A DNA stretch of 64,000 nt from Pseudofabraea citricarpa (lineage: Eukaryota > Ascomycota > Leotiomycetes > Helotiales > Dermateaceae). The number at the start of each line of letters is the position of its first letter. The stretch's first letter is position 1. The translations under genes were made by a program, and so were the position numbers. Shown piece after piece: positions 24,030 to 36,899 of this stretch. The notes beneath the pieces are model-generated. The model had not been told where the DNA came from. It worked only from the letters and a program-made list of their open reading frames with translations, and made no database searches. The stretch covers positions 620,001 through 684,000 of the forward strand of contig JAPWGK010000019.1 of NCBI GenBank assembly GCA_029641185.1. The letters are read 5' to 3'.

Positions 24030-24756
24030 TTATGCTTGGGTGGTCTTAGCAGCGGCTTGGTTTGGGTTGACCTTCTTTCCATCCTTGTTGTAGCGAACAC
24101 GTGGGGGAGGAGCACGGTTGCGGCGACCTTCGCGGGAGCGGACACTATTGAGAGAATTGTTAGCCCTACATGTTCTGTTGAAGGGAACTCTTTCCTGCTG
24201 CTGGGAGAAGAGAGCCAATTGTGGTCTTATCTCATCCCTAAGCAGAGGTTCGAGTTGGAAGTTCGACCAAGGTTCATCTCGTCGTTTAGCGCACGTACCG
24301 GACAATCTTGCCATGGATGGCGCAAGAGACACAGTATTGCAACTTGAGGTACATCTTGGGAACGGTGTACTCAGCAAAGACTGAGGCATCGGAGATATCA
24401 CCTGCCACACAAAGTATAGTCAGCATCAGAGTCGCACCAACAGAGGCTCTCTAGAGATCCCGAACTATTCTGCTGAACCAGTTCTGCGCCTCTGTCCCTA
24501 TTCAATTCCCTGGGGAGTGTACGTACGGATTGCGGCGGACTCGACCATGTTGCGGATGGTAAATCTCTTTATTGCCTTATCCTTAGGCGTGCAGCGCGAG
24601 CAGTTGGAGCATCTGATCGGCTTGACGTGACCACGTCCCTTCTTGTTACGTCCACTGTAATCAAACAATCAGTCTCCAATTCCTACATAATCGCTTCATC
24701 GGAATGCGGTTGTTGGAGTGTAAGGGTTCGTACTTGGACGCGCGCTTCTTGACCAT
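24030..24756 (-). CDS. RPS26: 40S ribosomal protein S26 (eS26)
   Basis: Minus-strand exons 24734-24756, 24527-24654, 24299-24401 and 24030-24144 join to 122 residues. The N-terminus [20 protein letters not shown] is followed by the zinc-binding cysteines of CSNCSRC and the later [17 protein letters not shown] block, then a Lys/Ala-rich tail. This is the standard eS26 arrangement; the protein sits near the mRNA exit of the 40S subunit. The 23-nt first coding exon is typical for fungal ribosomal genes. It is divergent from the ubiquitin-S27a gene, with 423 bp between the start codons. Confidence 0.96.
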
Positions 24757-24954
24757 TTTTGCGGATTCTGCAGGAATTGATTAGCATTGAGTAGTTCTCT
24801 TATCTCTCCATACTGAGATAATGGGAGTATGGGAACATACTGAATTGATGTGATATTCAAATCTGCTGATGTTAGTATGGAATGGAATTCAAGAGGTTGA
24901 AACTGTTGACGATACTCCATCAAAAATTCCGGGCTGAGGCTAAGCGAGGGCGAC

Positions 24955-24962
24955 AGCCCTAA
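24955..24962 (+). promoter_or_regulatory. Tbf1-like box AGCCCTAA
   Basis: This octamer matches the ARCCCTAA consensus bound by Tbf1, an ancestral activator of ribosomal-protein genes in many ascomycetes. It sits almost at the midpoint of the shared promoter, about 200 bp from each start codon. Function is inferred. Confidence 0.4.
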
Positions 24963-25095
24963 GCCGACTTTTTTGTGCGCTGACTAATTAGCGCGGGGGC
25001 CATCAGAATATTTACCTCAACCTACCCGAATATCTTGCCTTTTCAGATTCATCTCCAATCTTGACAGCTCAGGAAGACAATCAGCGATTGTCTAG

Positions 25096-25170
25096 GTACG
25101 TTTGCCCTCCATGGATCTCTTCTGAGATTCTACTCGATCTTTCTGCAGTTTACTAATACTTCTTCCACAG
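25096..25170 (+). other. Probable 5'-UTR intron of ubiquitin-S27a gene
   Basis: A donor GTACGT at 25096 pairs with a pyrimidine-rich acceptor TTCCACAG ending at 25170, with a TTTACTAAT branch-like site between them. It would leave a 9-nt leader before the ATG at 25180. Leader introns are common in fungal ribosomal genes. Confidence 0.55.
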
Positions 25171-25179
25171 GCGGTCAAT

Positions 25180-25797
<618 letters not shown>

Positions 25798-26223
25798 ATT
25801 ATTACTTCTGCTTGAGCATTTGAAATGATGGAATATGGTGGATGTGGCTTCTGACGAACTTTGATGGTTTATAAATCATAGATTTTTCAATACTACGCAG
25901 TTGCCAATCATTAAGAATGCCTGAACTTCGTGATTCATCATATTCGTAATATTGGCAAAACTAGCTATGATACACACTCCCATTCGAAGTGGTTTGCCTT
26001 TCAAGAGGCCAAACAAACAAGATACCTTGATATTCCCGAAATTAAATTTCATCCAACAAACTCCGCCTCGCGTTCTTTCCTGTGATCCTAACGCCCTCTA
26101 TATACAGATACATTCGTCCATCCGTCTTCTTGTCTTCAGTAACAACCTTTTTCAAGGCCAGTGTATAAAGTCCCAACTACGTTGCTGCCTACTCACTTCT
26201 CTGCCCACTTGCCTTGGCCTCAC
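25798..26223. other. Intergenic between convergent ubiquitin-S27a and Zn2Cys6 genes
   Basis: A 426-bp 3'-3' spacer; no gene seen. Confidence 0.45.
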
Positions 26224-28307
26224 TCAGATGGCTAGATAGTTTGCCAGAATTCTCTCACTGCTCTCACCCTGTGAGTTACTAGCCTTCTTGAGCAATGTCT
26301 TGCGATCTCTCTCCCAAGCCTCTCTCATGATAGCTTCGCGCTGCTGCAGTGACTGTTGGGCCGGGGTGGCGACGGCATTTACAGGATGCATACCGCGCGA
26401 TGCCAGATAGGCTCTCGTATCCGGGTAGGCATGGCCCATGCTGTCTCTCTTCACGATCATGGAAGGAAGACGGAGTTGGAACTACAACATGACCAATCAG
26501 CTAGGGAAGCCGCAAAGGGGAGAAAGAAAATCAGTACACCTACACTACCTAGGGTCTTTGCTTGGTTCATGCCCATCGTTTCACTGATGAACAGTAACCG
26601 ACCCTTTATCCACTTCCGCTGCGAATCCGTCGTGAAGTCGCTGCAGCTGGCTGAGAAGAGCGGCCAGATGCAGAAGAAGCCCCCGAGGGCTTTGGGGCTC
26701 GTGATGTTGTCAGCTCCGCAAGCGAAGCCTGACATGTCGCCTGCCGTCAGGTGCCCCTTTTCGTCGGTTCGCCATCCAAGATGGTATGGAATCGATGCCA
26801 CGATATCACAGATCATATCCACCCCCAGCCTGGCAGCTGTTGCGTACTCGGGAGTCGTTCGGTAATCGACAGGTGCACAGACCCATGCCGCGCAACGGAT
26901 GATGATGCCCGAGATGAAGAGTCGAGATACTCGTGCCATATTCCACACGCTGGCGATGAAGATATCATCATACATGTCGACTTTCCCCGGGCATACATCA
27001 GCCTTGTAGAAGTCGCCATCGGGCACGTTGTCTACCCAAGCAACCGTCCTCACACGCCAAATCTCGGGCAGTTCATCTTCCCATTGGAGATAGTCCTGCT
27101 CCATACTTTGAGCACGTCGCATCAAGGCCAGAACTTTCTCGAAGTTTTCTGGGTTGCGGGGTGATGTAGCCAGTATGTGGTTAAGTTCTGCACGCATTTC
27201 CGCGACTCGAAGATTCAGTTTGGTGACAAACTGTGCCGTCTCGTCTTTGATGGCATCGGCGATCCACCACTCGGTGCCCAGCATGGGAGCTTTAGAGGCT
27301 GACATGCAGTTGATGATCTAATCTATAGTCAATATAAAGGTTGGTCATGTTAGAGAAATCAACCGTACCATCTGAGTCCGTACAGCAATAAAGAGAGCAT
27401 TGCCGACACGGGTGCGGAGTTGTTTCTTTCCCCTCATTCTCACAAGTTGGACGGCTCCATCAATGTGTGATCCCCATGCCATTACGTTGGTTTTTTCTAG
27501 CGTGATTGTCTACAGGCTGTCAGTAAGACTTCCGGTTCTGCGGAGAGGCGTAGCACAAACCTCAAAAAATCCAAGCAGAATGATCGAGGCAAGAGTCTGG
27601 TCCGACTTTTGCAGAGCAGGATTCTGAAGAGCTAAATTTGTAACTTTAAGGGCTTTTGCATACTGCGCAATAGCTTGAGTCATCAGCCCGCTGCCTCTGG
27701 AATTTGGTCTATTCGCTAGTGAAGCCATCGCAACCGCTTGGAAAGCCACAGACAAATGCGAATCAGGCCGCTCTGTTTTCATCATCGGAACTAAGAAATC
27801 CATATAGCCCCGCGATGAGTTCTGCTGTGGCAGGTAAACGAAATTTGCTAGAAAGAAACATAATGCCTGCTGCTCCACAGGTACCTGGAATCCATTCGTT
27901 ACGGCGACCGCTGCCGAGGTCGTGGCCACCTGCTTCCTCTCCTCGTCAGCATTCTCTGCGGAATTCTGCGCCTCAGACGAGACGGAGAAGGTAGTTTGCT
28001 GATCCTTGGGCGCGACTTGCGAATTGAGCTTCTTGCTGTTTGTCGATTTCCGTGCCCTTCTCTCCGTGGCTTGCGTCTCATTGCGAAAAACGAGGTCAAA
28101 ATCATCCTTGTACCCTGGACATTGACGTCTTGACTTCTGACATTGAAGACACGTCGGTTTAGTCTCATCGCACTGAGAAGCAAACGGATGTCAGTAGGTC
28201 GGCCACAGTGGAAGAGTGGCTACCAAGCGCCGTGGGTGACAACATACTTTGATCCTCCGAGTTCTGCACATCTGGCACCCTCGAGAGGGTTTCCCGCAGT
28301 AGACCAT
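26224..28307 (-). CDS. Zn2Cys6 transcription factor with fungal-specific regulatory domain
   Basis: Minus-strand exons 28248-28307, 27561-28172, 27369-27509, 26544-27317 and 26224-26481 give 614 residues. The zinc cluster is at residues about 11-38, with six cysteines in CQMCRTRRIKC and TCLQCQKSRRQC, interrupted by intron 1 right before a cluster cysteine. A Ser/Lys-rich linker follows, then a helical domain containing LGFFETITLEKTNV, WGSHIDGAVQLVRMRGKKQL and RTRVGNALFIAVRTQM. That is the pattern of the fungal-specific transcription factor domain often seen with RGxxQL. It should be a nuclear DNA-binding regulator; its target is unknown. The start ATG at 28307 gives MVYCGKPSRGCQMC, a very common start for this class. 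It has an unusually long upstream region of 2.76 kb. Confidence 0.9.
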
Positions 28308-29143
28308 GTTGACAGAAGTTTTGTTTCCAAGCAGTTACAGGATCGAAGTCAGGCTGGAAAGTCTTTAAAGAGGAGTGCCGGGGCGGTAGTTGGTCTAGTC
28401 CGACGGTAGATAGACGAGCAAGCGGCCTATGCGAATGATGTATCCAGAGGTCTAGAATAGGTTTGGAAGAAGAGGTTATCGACTGCTGGATTAGATATTG
28501 GACGTTATTGAAGCAATGCGTGACTTTTTGACATACACAGGGCTGTGCAGCGGATGAAACTCTGGCAGCTTGAATGATGTAAGGCCAGGTCGAGGTGAGG
28601 TGTCTGGCTTTCGCTACCGGTAGATGCGATGATGGTAGCGTAGCGGTGCTGTTGCTCCTGGCTGCTGGCGTTTGTGCAGTCACGACGGTGAGCAGCAGAA
28701 CGAACCGAATTACAAGAAGAGCTTCAGACGTGCAAGGTGCCAGACTCAGGCAGCTTACCAGATGGTCCAGGTCTTTGGGTGAACGGGGGCTTAAATGGGA
28801 GTAGTGCAATGCAGGACGAGTGCTGGTGGGTGTACTGTAAGTGCGTGCGTGTGCTAGTGAGCGAGTGTGGCCGTCTCGTTTCGAGAGTGACACTTGTTGA
28901 CAAGTTAAGCCACGTTCTGCTCGCAAGAAAGGACGGGAAGACAAACAATAATATGGGTTGAATTGGAGGGAGGGGAGTTGAGGTGAAAGCGCATCAGTGG
29001 CAGGGGGTGGTTGGGTTTATAGCAGATAGCAGATCGAGGGAAGGACCTGGTAGAGCCTTAAGGCGGACCAGGTGTGCCAATGGCTTTGTTACTCAACAAT
29101 TGGCGGGAGACGGTCGGAATGGCCAGGGTGGTCGAGGAGGAAG

Positions 29144-29194
29144 AGGGGTACAAGGGCAACAAGGGGAACAAGGGGAACAAGGGGGTACAAGGGA
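29144..29194 (+). repeat. Short tandem repeat, unit near AAGGGGAAC
   Basis: About five imperfect copies of a 9-nt purine-rich unit (ACAAGGGG variants), bounded by GGGGTACAAGGG at both ends. Confidence 0.7.
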
Positions 29195-29205
29195 AGTGGT
29201 CTATT

Positions 29206-29237
29206 GTGCAGTGAGTGCAGTGCAGTGCAGTGCAGGC
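29206..29237 (+). repeat. Short tandem repeat, unit GTGCA
   Basis: Five or six near-perfect copies of the pentamer GTGCA. Confidence 0.7.
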
Positions 29238-29380
29238 AGTATGAAGTACGGAGTAGTTGCATCAACATCAACGCCCGAGCAGGGACCCGAGGACGCTGCT
29301 AGTTAGCTAGTTGCATCTGCTTGTCTTGGTGATATATTACCAGTAACACGAGCTTGAGTTTTGACAGCGGCAGGCCAAAA

Positions 29381-29430
29381 GTGAGGTGAGGTGAGGTGAG
29401 GTGAGGTAAGGTGAGTTGAGGTGGGATGAG
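29381..29430 (+). repeat. Short tandem repeat, unit GTGAG
   Basis: Six clean GTGAG units followed by three or four degenerate ones (GTAAG, GTGAGTT, GTGGG). The complementary strand, which is the regulator's coding strand, reads CTCAC. Confidence 0.75.
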
Positions 29431-31063
29431 AGATGCTTCTTCTGACAGGTAGCACGGGAGGCTGTACAGTAGAGTAGGTACAGGCAGGCAAGTACAGTAA
29501 GTAGAGAAATGTACCTATTATTGACGAGGCACTTGTCGTCCTTAACAGGTTACTAGGTACTCCCGTACACCACTAACACCGCTAACACTACTACCATCAC
29601 CACCACTCGCCCACCACTCACAACTCTTACTCTCCACTCTCCCACCACAAACACCAACACACCAACACCAGCACCCGTAGCCATCACGCACCAGGCCCGT
29701 TATCGTGGGTCATAGCTCCAGCCGTGATTCGAGGGATGGCATCCGTCAGCACCTTGGCGTTGCCGCAAACATACTTCCTGTCAAATCAACGCTGCCCAGG
29801 AGGACCCCAAGAAGACCCAAGAACCACAATCCGCAAAAGAGCACAACACTTCTCCTCCGTACATACACGGCCAGCGGAACTCGCCATTCTGTCACTCGAC
29901 GATCCGACTCAACTCGGACGACGAGGACCTAGACTTGCAAGCCGCGAGCTGCGAGCTGCCGGCCCTGTTTGAAGTACATTGTCAGAAGGGAGATCATGGA
30001 GATCAGCTGTGCCCATGTCGAGCCCTGTCCGATGTAGCTGCCCATGCTGCTATTGGTCCCAGGGCCAAGGAATCGTCGGCACTTTCCTCAGAGTCCGATT
30101 CCAAACAAGGAGAATAATGATTTCACCTCCTTGCGAAGCTGCGATGGCCCTAAATCAAGCACAAGGCACGTTGTCGAGGAGGATTAATAAGTCTACCGGT
30201 TTATCACCTGCATTCCGGCCCGGCCACACGACGCTTGTTTCCTCGAGTATCCATAATCAACATCCCCACCGGGCATCGTACTGTCTGTCTGTCCTGTACG
30301 AGCGACGGACGACTCTAAGTGCCGAATTACTGCATCTCCCAGGCGGACCTCTCGTCCTGTCGTAAGGCTCGCCCAAATCCCTACCGGTATCCATCAACCA
30401 TCGATCAGCATGTCCATCGTAATCGTTAACGGCCATGCATCTCTCGGCTTCATGCCATGAGCAGAAAAACGAACGACAAGAAGAAGAAAGGAAAAGTCGC
30501 CGAGCAGAGAGGCGTGCAAGAGGACCAGCCTCGCAGATATCTTGCCGATTCCCGAACACATCACACCGGCGATCAGGGTGCTGATGGCTGCACGCCTCGA
30601 TCTGTAACACCCCAGTTTCTGTGATGAAACTTGCAGTAGCCACTCACCGCACCACTCTGGACACCCGCATCCGCTTTGACCTCGATCGAGTTTTGCTTGC
30701 TTTTGGGGAAGCACCAGGAGCACACACAGACAGCCATGCGCGTTTGTGATTCGTTGCGACGCTACTGTCTGGTCAAAGGGTGTCTGCCCTTGGTCGTGAT
30801 CGTGTTCGCAATTTGGAGAAACTCAATCACGCTGTCTAGCCTGTATCATGGAGGACTGAACCGTGGATGACGAATCCTAGTATCTATGGACCCATCTAAA
30901 CTACTATTACACTGCACGCACTGCCGAAATGCTTACAGTAGGGTAATCATCATATCTATCGCTTGGAAATCTACCCCCCAGAACAATGCCAGCCCAGTGA
31001 GCCCACCCGTATATCGCACAAATCAGGGGACCTGCAGCAGAACTCCCTCTGATGAGTCTTGAC

Positions 31064-34000
31064 TCAGCCGTCAAACATGCTGGCTACACCCTCGAGGCTG
31101 GGACTTGGCCGTCGTCCTTCCACCGGATCAGGATGCTCTTTCAGGAACTCCTGCTGCATCTTACTCACCTCCTTTCGCGCCGCCTTGGCCGATTTGGTTA
31201 TTCTACCTTGCTCACTGATGCTTACTCCCTTGAGGTCACGCAAGAGATCCAGGACCAGGGCTCGCTGCTGTCGTTGCTGTTGCCCCGGTCGAGAGATGTA
31301 GTCGATACACTTATCAACCGCTACCTCGTGGATTCCAGGAAGCCTCAATAGAAGCAGCCGAGGGGTTGGAGTTAGAGGTGAGTAATAGATCAAGATCGAT
31401 GCAATGAGATGTGCAATGTCTCTTTGCAAATCCACAAAGTAGGATTCATTCAGAGAGATGATGCAGGCTTCTAGAACCTTGGTACTCATGTGTTCGCGGA
31501 TTGATGCCGCAAGTGGATCACTCTTGGAGGTAAATTCCGGGACGATTGAGCGGAATACTCTCAGGACCACTCCACAGCATCTGGTATCGCGCATCTGGAT
31601 GGCATGGGTCATGAACAGCAGAAGTGGCTCGAGAATAGTGGACGACGTAAGACAGAACTTCCTCAATGATGGATACGCTGAGGGGGGAGCGCCGACTGAG
31701 TTGTTACTAGGAGCATACGTTGAAGCGTCTTTGGCGTTTGAGGGTAATGCTCCGGGATCTACATTTCATCAATTAAATTCCGAGGGATGAATAAACAACA
31801 GATGTACTTACTAGGTCGGGCTGGGTCTAAGAAACCGCCAATCATCATTACTGCAGCATGCGTGAGCTGTCGTAGGATACTTTCCTCCTTCATCTCCTCT
31901 GTTAAGTCTTCCCCATCGACCAGGCCTGCTTGTTTATGCGAGAGCTGCTGCCATTCTGAACTACATTTAGCATCCATCTGTTCAAAGCAGGCTGCTAAGA
32001 GGGGTGGAACAAAATGCGTTCGTAGTTCAACTGGGCAGTCATCGACCATGTAGCGAACCACGTTAAGCAGAGCAATGAATTGATGCGCGGATAAGCAATG
32101 AGCATTGGCAAAGAGTGCGTGAGCTAATGGTCCTGGTAGCTCCTCAAAGCCATAGAATTGAACGTCCAAACGGCTCATACACCATAGAATAGCATAGCAA
32201 GCTTCTCGGACTGTCCGCACAGAGCCACGAATAGAGGATGCAAATCCTTCCATGGTGGACTTGGTTCCGGTGACACGAGCATAGAAATCATCTTTACTAC
32301 CCACAGAAATGCCAGCTTGCCAAAACCGATCAGTCAATATGCGCCCAACTAATGAGCGCATTTCTGTAGGTAGTCCTGTCCAGTTTGCAGGATTGTGAAA
32401 CGCATGTGCTTGACTATAATAGATTTAGTATGCGCTTGCAAGAATATGAGGAGTGACTGACCTGAGGAAATTCAACAGATTTGGCAGAATTACAGGTAAA
32501 GTGTTCTGCCAAAGAGCACATGATATACTGTATGCAGGGTTGTCTTTATCGATTTTTTCAGTTGAGCAGCCAAGAAACGACTTGGTTGTGCGCAGTGGCA
32601 ATGCCTAATTCCAAGTTATTAAAACACTCGCGAGTATACAACAATTATACCAACCTTGACACGCTCATCGAGCTCTTTCTGGATAGCCTGGCCTTCGGCA
32701 TCAAGTTGGTACATACCCCAATCTTGTATTTCGTCAGCTCGTCGGGAAACGAGATAGTTTCTAACTTTGTCGAGACCGAGCAGCCCACAGAAGCTGTCAA
32801 AAGATAGGATTGCTTGGTTCATTTCTTGATTTTGCCACAAAGCCTCTACCGGTGCTATGAAGTTTTTCAACTTGGCTAGTCGCATCTCGGGGTCTATTTT
32901 CGTAGCACGGTGACTATCTTATGTCAGTGAATTGGCTCTTAAAAAGGAACATTACATTATTGTTATTCTCGCAAACTCACATAATTGTAAAGAGAAAAGT
33001 CTGGTATGAGACTTGCCGCTTTGGGTCAACCCGCCCAGACGTGATAATTTCATTAACTTTAGCTTCCAGCTGCTCATAGACATCCTACGAATGCCAGGTT
33101 ATTAATTTGCCAAAATATCATTGTCTGTGAATACTTACAAGAAGTTGGTCTGGCATCTTTGTAGCCAGTCGTTGTAGTTCATACATGCCATCGGTCTGGA
33201 GTTCTTTGACGGCATCGGTATAAGCAGCTTGATCCAGATGCTCTACAGGACTGATCATGAGTATGTGCTCAAGTACCTTAAGCATGTACTGGTTTTTCTT
33301 ATCCAGGGCTGTGGTCGAAAAGGCGACCGCTAACTGGAGAATACGCTTCTGAATTATTGGATCCTAGATTCCTGGTCAGTCCTGAATGACCACAGTGATG
33401 TGGATAACACCATGGTATAATCCACCATGTGCTGAGTATTGTGGTTACCTCAATGTTCATTTTCAGAAGTTTCTCGCACCATAGCTCAAGATCAGTCTCC
33501 ATACTAGTTCTCTGTTGCTCCTGCATAAGAGTTAGCGTTTCAACATAAGCGGCGAGTGGTGGTGCAGCACGTACATCTTGTTGGGGATTTGAACCATGGG
33601 ACGAGCGCCATTTCATATACCCTTTTAGAGCTGCCTCTACTACAGTGAAATTCTGGTCCACTCGTAACACGGGTATACTATTTTTGGAGTATCCAACCGC
33701 TATGACATGTTAGACTTCACAAAGATGACTATTTTGGAGTTTAACAAACCTGAGAAGGGCGGCTGTCCATCATAGAGGTGCTCCATAGCATTCTCAACCT
33801 GTACAAGTAGATGATAGATTGCTTCCGATTGCTTCTGACGGACTACTAATTCAATTATCGAAGAGCAGTACCGCCTGTAATTACCCAAAAAGGCATGTCT
33901 TTCAGGTAGTGTATCCAAGTCTTCAAGTAAGAGAATCAAAGATGGGTCGTTTGTGTCCTCAGGCAAATTCTCATATCGAATCAGTCTCGAGCTGCAAAGT

Positions 34001-35389
34001 TCAAGTAATGGAGCAATGAGCGGATTGACTGTTGGGGACGACCCGATTGTCTCGGAGCGTAATAATCTCGTCCATGTTACAAGAACGGGTATAGAAACGA
34101 GAAGGCTTTGGTCCTTGGCAATAGCTAGGAGAAGACTGAGAAGGTTAGGTAAATCGCAATCTTCGGGAATGGCCGAGCTCTTTTGCTCAATGAAGCCACC
34201 TAGGTTAGACATCATCTGTACGTAATTAGATTATGCCGGCTATGCTAGGATCGTTTCCATACCTCGGAGAACTTTTTCGCAAACTTGTATTTTTCATCAT
34301 CGATATTGTCATGGTCAACCACAGACCAGTCGTAGAGTTTTCGAAGTAAATCTACAATCTGGCTTCTGTACATAGGGCAAACAAGGTCCGTAAACTCCTG
34401 GTCTGAGAAATGCAAACGGCAATATAGGGCGTGAAGTGCTTCAACAGAAGCCTGGTCCAGTCAATCAAAAAAAACACATCATAAATCAAGATTGTACTTA
34501 CAAGTTGCACACGGACGTTGGGCGTTTGTAGACTCTCGCACATACGTTCTACGCAGGAGGTATACGCGATTGCCCGTGGAATAGCCCACGGCATCACAGA
34601 TTTATAGACAGCCAAGGTTCTCTCAGCGCAGGTTTGATACTGTGGGTCGGCAGCAAGCTCCGTGGCAAGACACTGTCGCAAGAACTCCCCCATCCTCCCC
34701 AGCCAGCCTTCTTCGCCATATCTGACCTTCAAACCTCTTTCTCGATTCGGAAATGCGTCTGCAAGGACACTGGCAGGTGTAAAAATTTCAACGCATGCTT
34801 TACTCAGCACGCCTTCTCTCAAGGCAGCCACAGTATCTTCTCCGTTGAAGACTTCGTCGGAGAGAGTTTCCAAGATGAAGAGCACAAACTCTTTGTGTAT
34901 AATGCTGCCTTGAATTTCCCAAAGCCTCACAAGTAGTTCATCCATGTCAACCCACTCGCCCGCCCATGTTCTCTTCGCGATCTCGACCCATAGCTGAGCA
35001 GTCTTGGTCCGCAGGTATGACGGGTCCTCTACTGCGATATTCCGCGACAATTCGAGGACCCATTGCCTTAATGCCGTTGCTTGGTCTTGAGTGTACTCTG
35101 CCCATTTGTGCTTGATCGCATGTTCGAGAAGTGATAGGGCATAGTGACGGACTTGCGGTTGCTGGCTTTTGTCGGACGCCAGGCTGAAGCCATGGTAAGG
35201 AGCCTGGTCATTGGCTTTGACTTCCTCTAGGAATTGGTATGCCTGCTGGCGAGATTCGTTCGTGGAATAAGGAAGATGTACGATGTTGAGAGCTTCGTGG
35301 ATCTGGAGGAGCAGCGTCGCGCTTCCATCAGGCTGCTCTCCTAAAGCAGCCCCGCCAGGCATATTATGACCGTTCGTAGACCCGTTCAT
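31064..35389 (-). CDS. Exportin-5 / Msn5 karyopherin
   Basis: Ten minus-strand exons: 34502-35389, 34263-34451, 33750-34215, 33449-33699, 33139-33363, 32981-33084, 32655-32913, 32462-32604, 31812-32413 and 31064-31758. They join in frame to 1273 residues, close to yeast Msn5 (about 1220). The N-terminus is importin-beta-like, with QVRHYALSLLEHAIKHKWAEY and TWAGEWVDMDELLVRLWE, and the rest is a helical-repeat solenoid. The match is to the exportin-5 class, which carries phosphorylated proteins (Msn5) or structured RNA out of the nucleus in a RanGTP-dependent way. Many short introns break the solenoid evenly. The start ATG at 35389 begins MNGSTNGHN. It is followed downstream by the repeat-rich region. 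Confidence 0.88.
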
Positions 35390-36480
35390 GATATCCTGAG
35401 AGGGAATCTTCTCTGCCCCAATTGATGCGCTGGGTATATTGAAGTAGCAGTCTCAACCTAAAACTAGGAAGAGTCAACCACCTCGGGATCTGATATGGCG
35501 CATATGGGGTAGGTAAGAGATCGAGGGGATCGGAGAAGATGCCGGGAGAAATCTGAGGCTGGAGAAGCAGTGTAGATAAGTCAGTGTTCAGGTGTCAAAG
35601 GCAAGGGTATTATTCTGAGGGCACAAGAATGAATGTTGAATAGTGGGACAAAGAGAAGCTGGAGATGGAGAAGAAAGCTTTGGTGGTTCAGGCTCAAATA
35701 ATAAGGCTGAAGCACGGTCCCCATTCGTCTGCGAACTTTGGGAGCCTTGTCCGACAGAGGAGGATTCATCGTCATTCGAGGGTCCACCAGACTCAAGTAA
35801 CACATACCTCGCGTCGATCTCGCCGTGCGGCAAAATTGGGGTTCACCTCTGGGAGACGGTGTTTGCATTTCTGAAATGGTGCAGCAAGCCGTCACGAACA
35901 CAGGATTTAGCTTTGAGATGCCTTGACAGAATATTCCAAGACTCCCTAGGGCAGTATAAAACGATAGGATGAAATTATCATGAGGCATGCTTATTTCACT
36001 TGGGAAAGGTACTGAATAAGCAACAAACTGAAAATACTTGGCGATTTATATATAGCTACTTCATACTAACGTTCTTTGGATTCTTTACGGGATATTTAAC
36101 CACTAAGGATACAAATATCTGTTGGGAAGCATATGAAGTTTGTCAATATTATTACAATTGAAAAGGCGTATTTGTGTATAAGAGGTGGACAAGTACACAA
36201 TATACACTTACTCAAAAATACCTATCTGGTAATTACTTCAAACCAGCTGTTAGCCAACAGATATTTAATTCCCGTGAAGGATGAAGTCAACATAGGTTAT
36301 AAAACTACAAGCAATCAGCAATGTCTTTCGTGGTATCCTAAGGTATTCAAAAGTCGTCACAGATTATGCACATATCCGCGCAGGATATGACAAAGGATTT
36401 AGACCGAGAAAGCAAAGCCTAATTCTATCTACTAGGTGTGTGTGTGTGTGTTACAAACTACCTATACCTTATTTATGTAT
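35390..36480. other. Intergenic, upstream of exportin-5; AT-rich in the distal part
   Basis: 35390-35580 is the likely exportin-5 promoter. From about 35990 the DNA turns AT-rich, with no gene recognised. A GT dinucleotide microsatellite lies at 36435-36451. Confidence 0.45.
36435..36451 (+). repeat. GT microsatellite
   Basis: About eight uninterrupted GT units. Confidence 0.8.
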
Positions 36481-36589
36481 TTTAGGATGGCCTTATCAGA
36501 TGAGATCCAAAGAAATTGTCTAGTAATTCGCCGCAGAGGTACAGAAGAATGAAAAAACTGCAAATAAATCGAATGGAAAAACCTACCAG

Positions 36590-36893
36590 CAGCGGCGGGT
36601 TTCTTGCGTGAAAACTAGCCTTGGAAATGTAACCAGTAGCCTCAATGTCTTTCTTGCTACTACCCACAGGTGATTCAAAGCCTTGGGTGTAAGATTAGGC
36701 AAATGAATCTAGCTTACAGATACCCTACCGATATTGCCCACGAGCTGGTCAATATTTGTTGTAGTAATGCGTGCTGGGTCTGGAGTTAGTTTACTTTAAT
36801 ACAAAACTGGGTTAAAGATACAAACCTTTCATTATCAGACCACTTGCCACCGGTCTTTGTTACAGCACCATCGTGGGTTTCGTTAACAGACAT
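36590..36893 (-). pseudogene. Possible relic of a small SANT/Myb-like gene
   Basis: On the minus strand an ATG at 36893 opens MSVNETHDGAVTKTGGKWSDNE, then a donor-like GTTTGT. About 190 nt further on comes a stretch reading TPKALNHLW (36664-36690) and then, in another frame, KKDIEATG (36631-36654). Many small fungal nuclear proteins have K-W-S-near-N-terminus, then about 40 residues, then GRTPKALxxxW and a Lys-rich tail, which is why I suspect this family. I could not find exons that keep one frame: stops and a frame change lie between the pieces. It lies in AT-rich DNA. It may be decayed, or it may be a coincidence. Confidence 0.3.
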
Positions 36894-36899
36894 GGTTTT

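Larger units (their letters stand above)
24757..25179. promoter_or_regulatory. Divergent promoter region RPS26 / ubiquitin-S27a
   Basis: Two 40S ribosomal-protein genes fire away from this 423-bp interval. It contains a telomere-repeat-like box near its middle and a 5'-UTR intron on the plus side (separate entries), plus a T-tract near 24968. Confidence 0.6.
28308..31063. other. Long repeat-rich upstream region of the Zn2Cys6 gene
   Basis: A 2.76-kb interval between the 3' end of exportin-5 and the start of the minus-strand regulator. Many short open frames exist on both strands, but none has a recognisable domain or a supported splice structure. It contains four simple-repeat tracts (separate entries) and a G-poor C/A-rich run at about 29565-29680. 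It is best read as an extended promoter or leader of the regulator. Confidence 0.5.

Noticed and set aside
29089..29306. Collagen-like or Gly-rich frames in the repeat-rich region
   Set aside because: Produced by the AAGGGGAAC and GTGCA tandem repeats, not by a gene.
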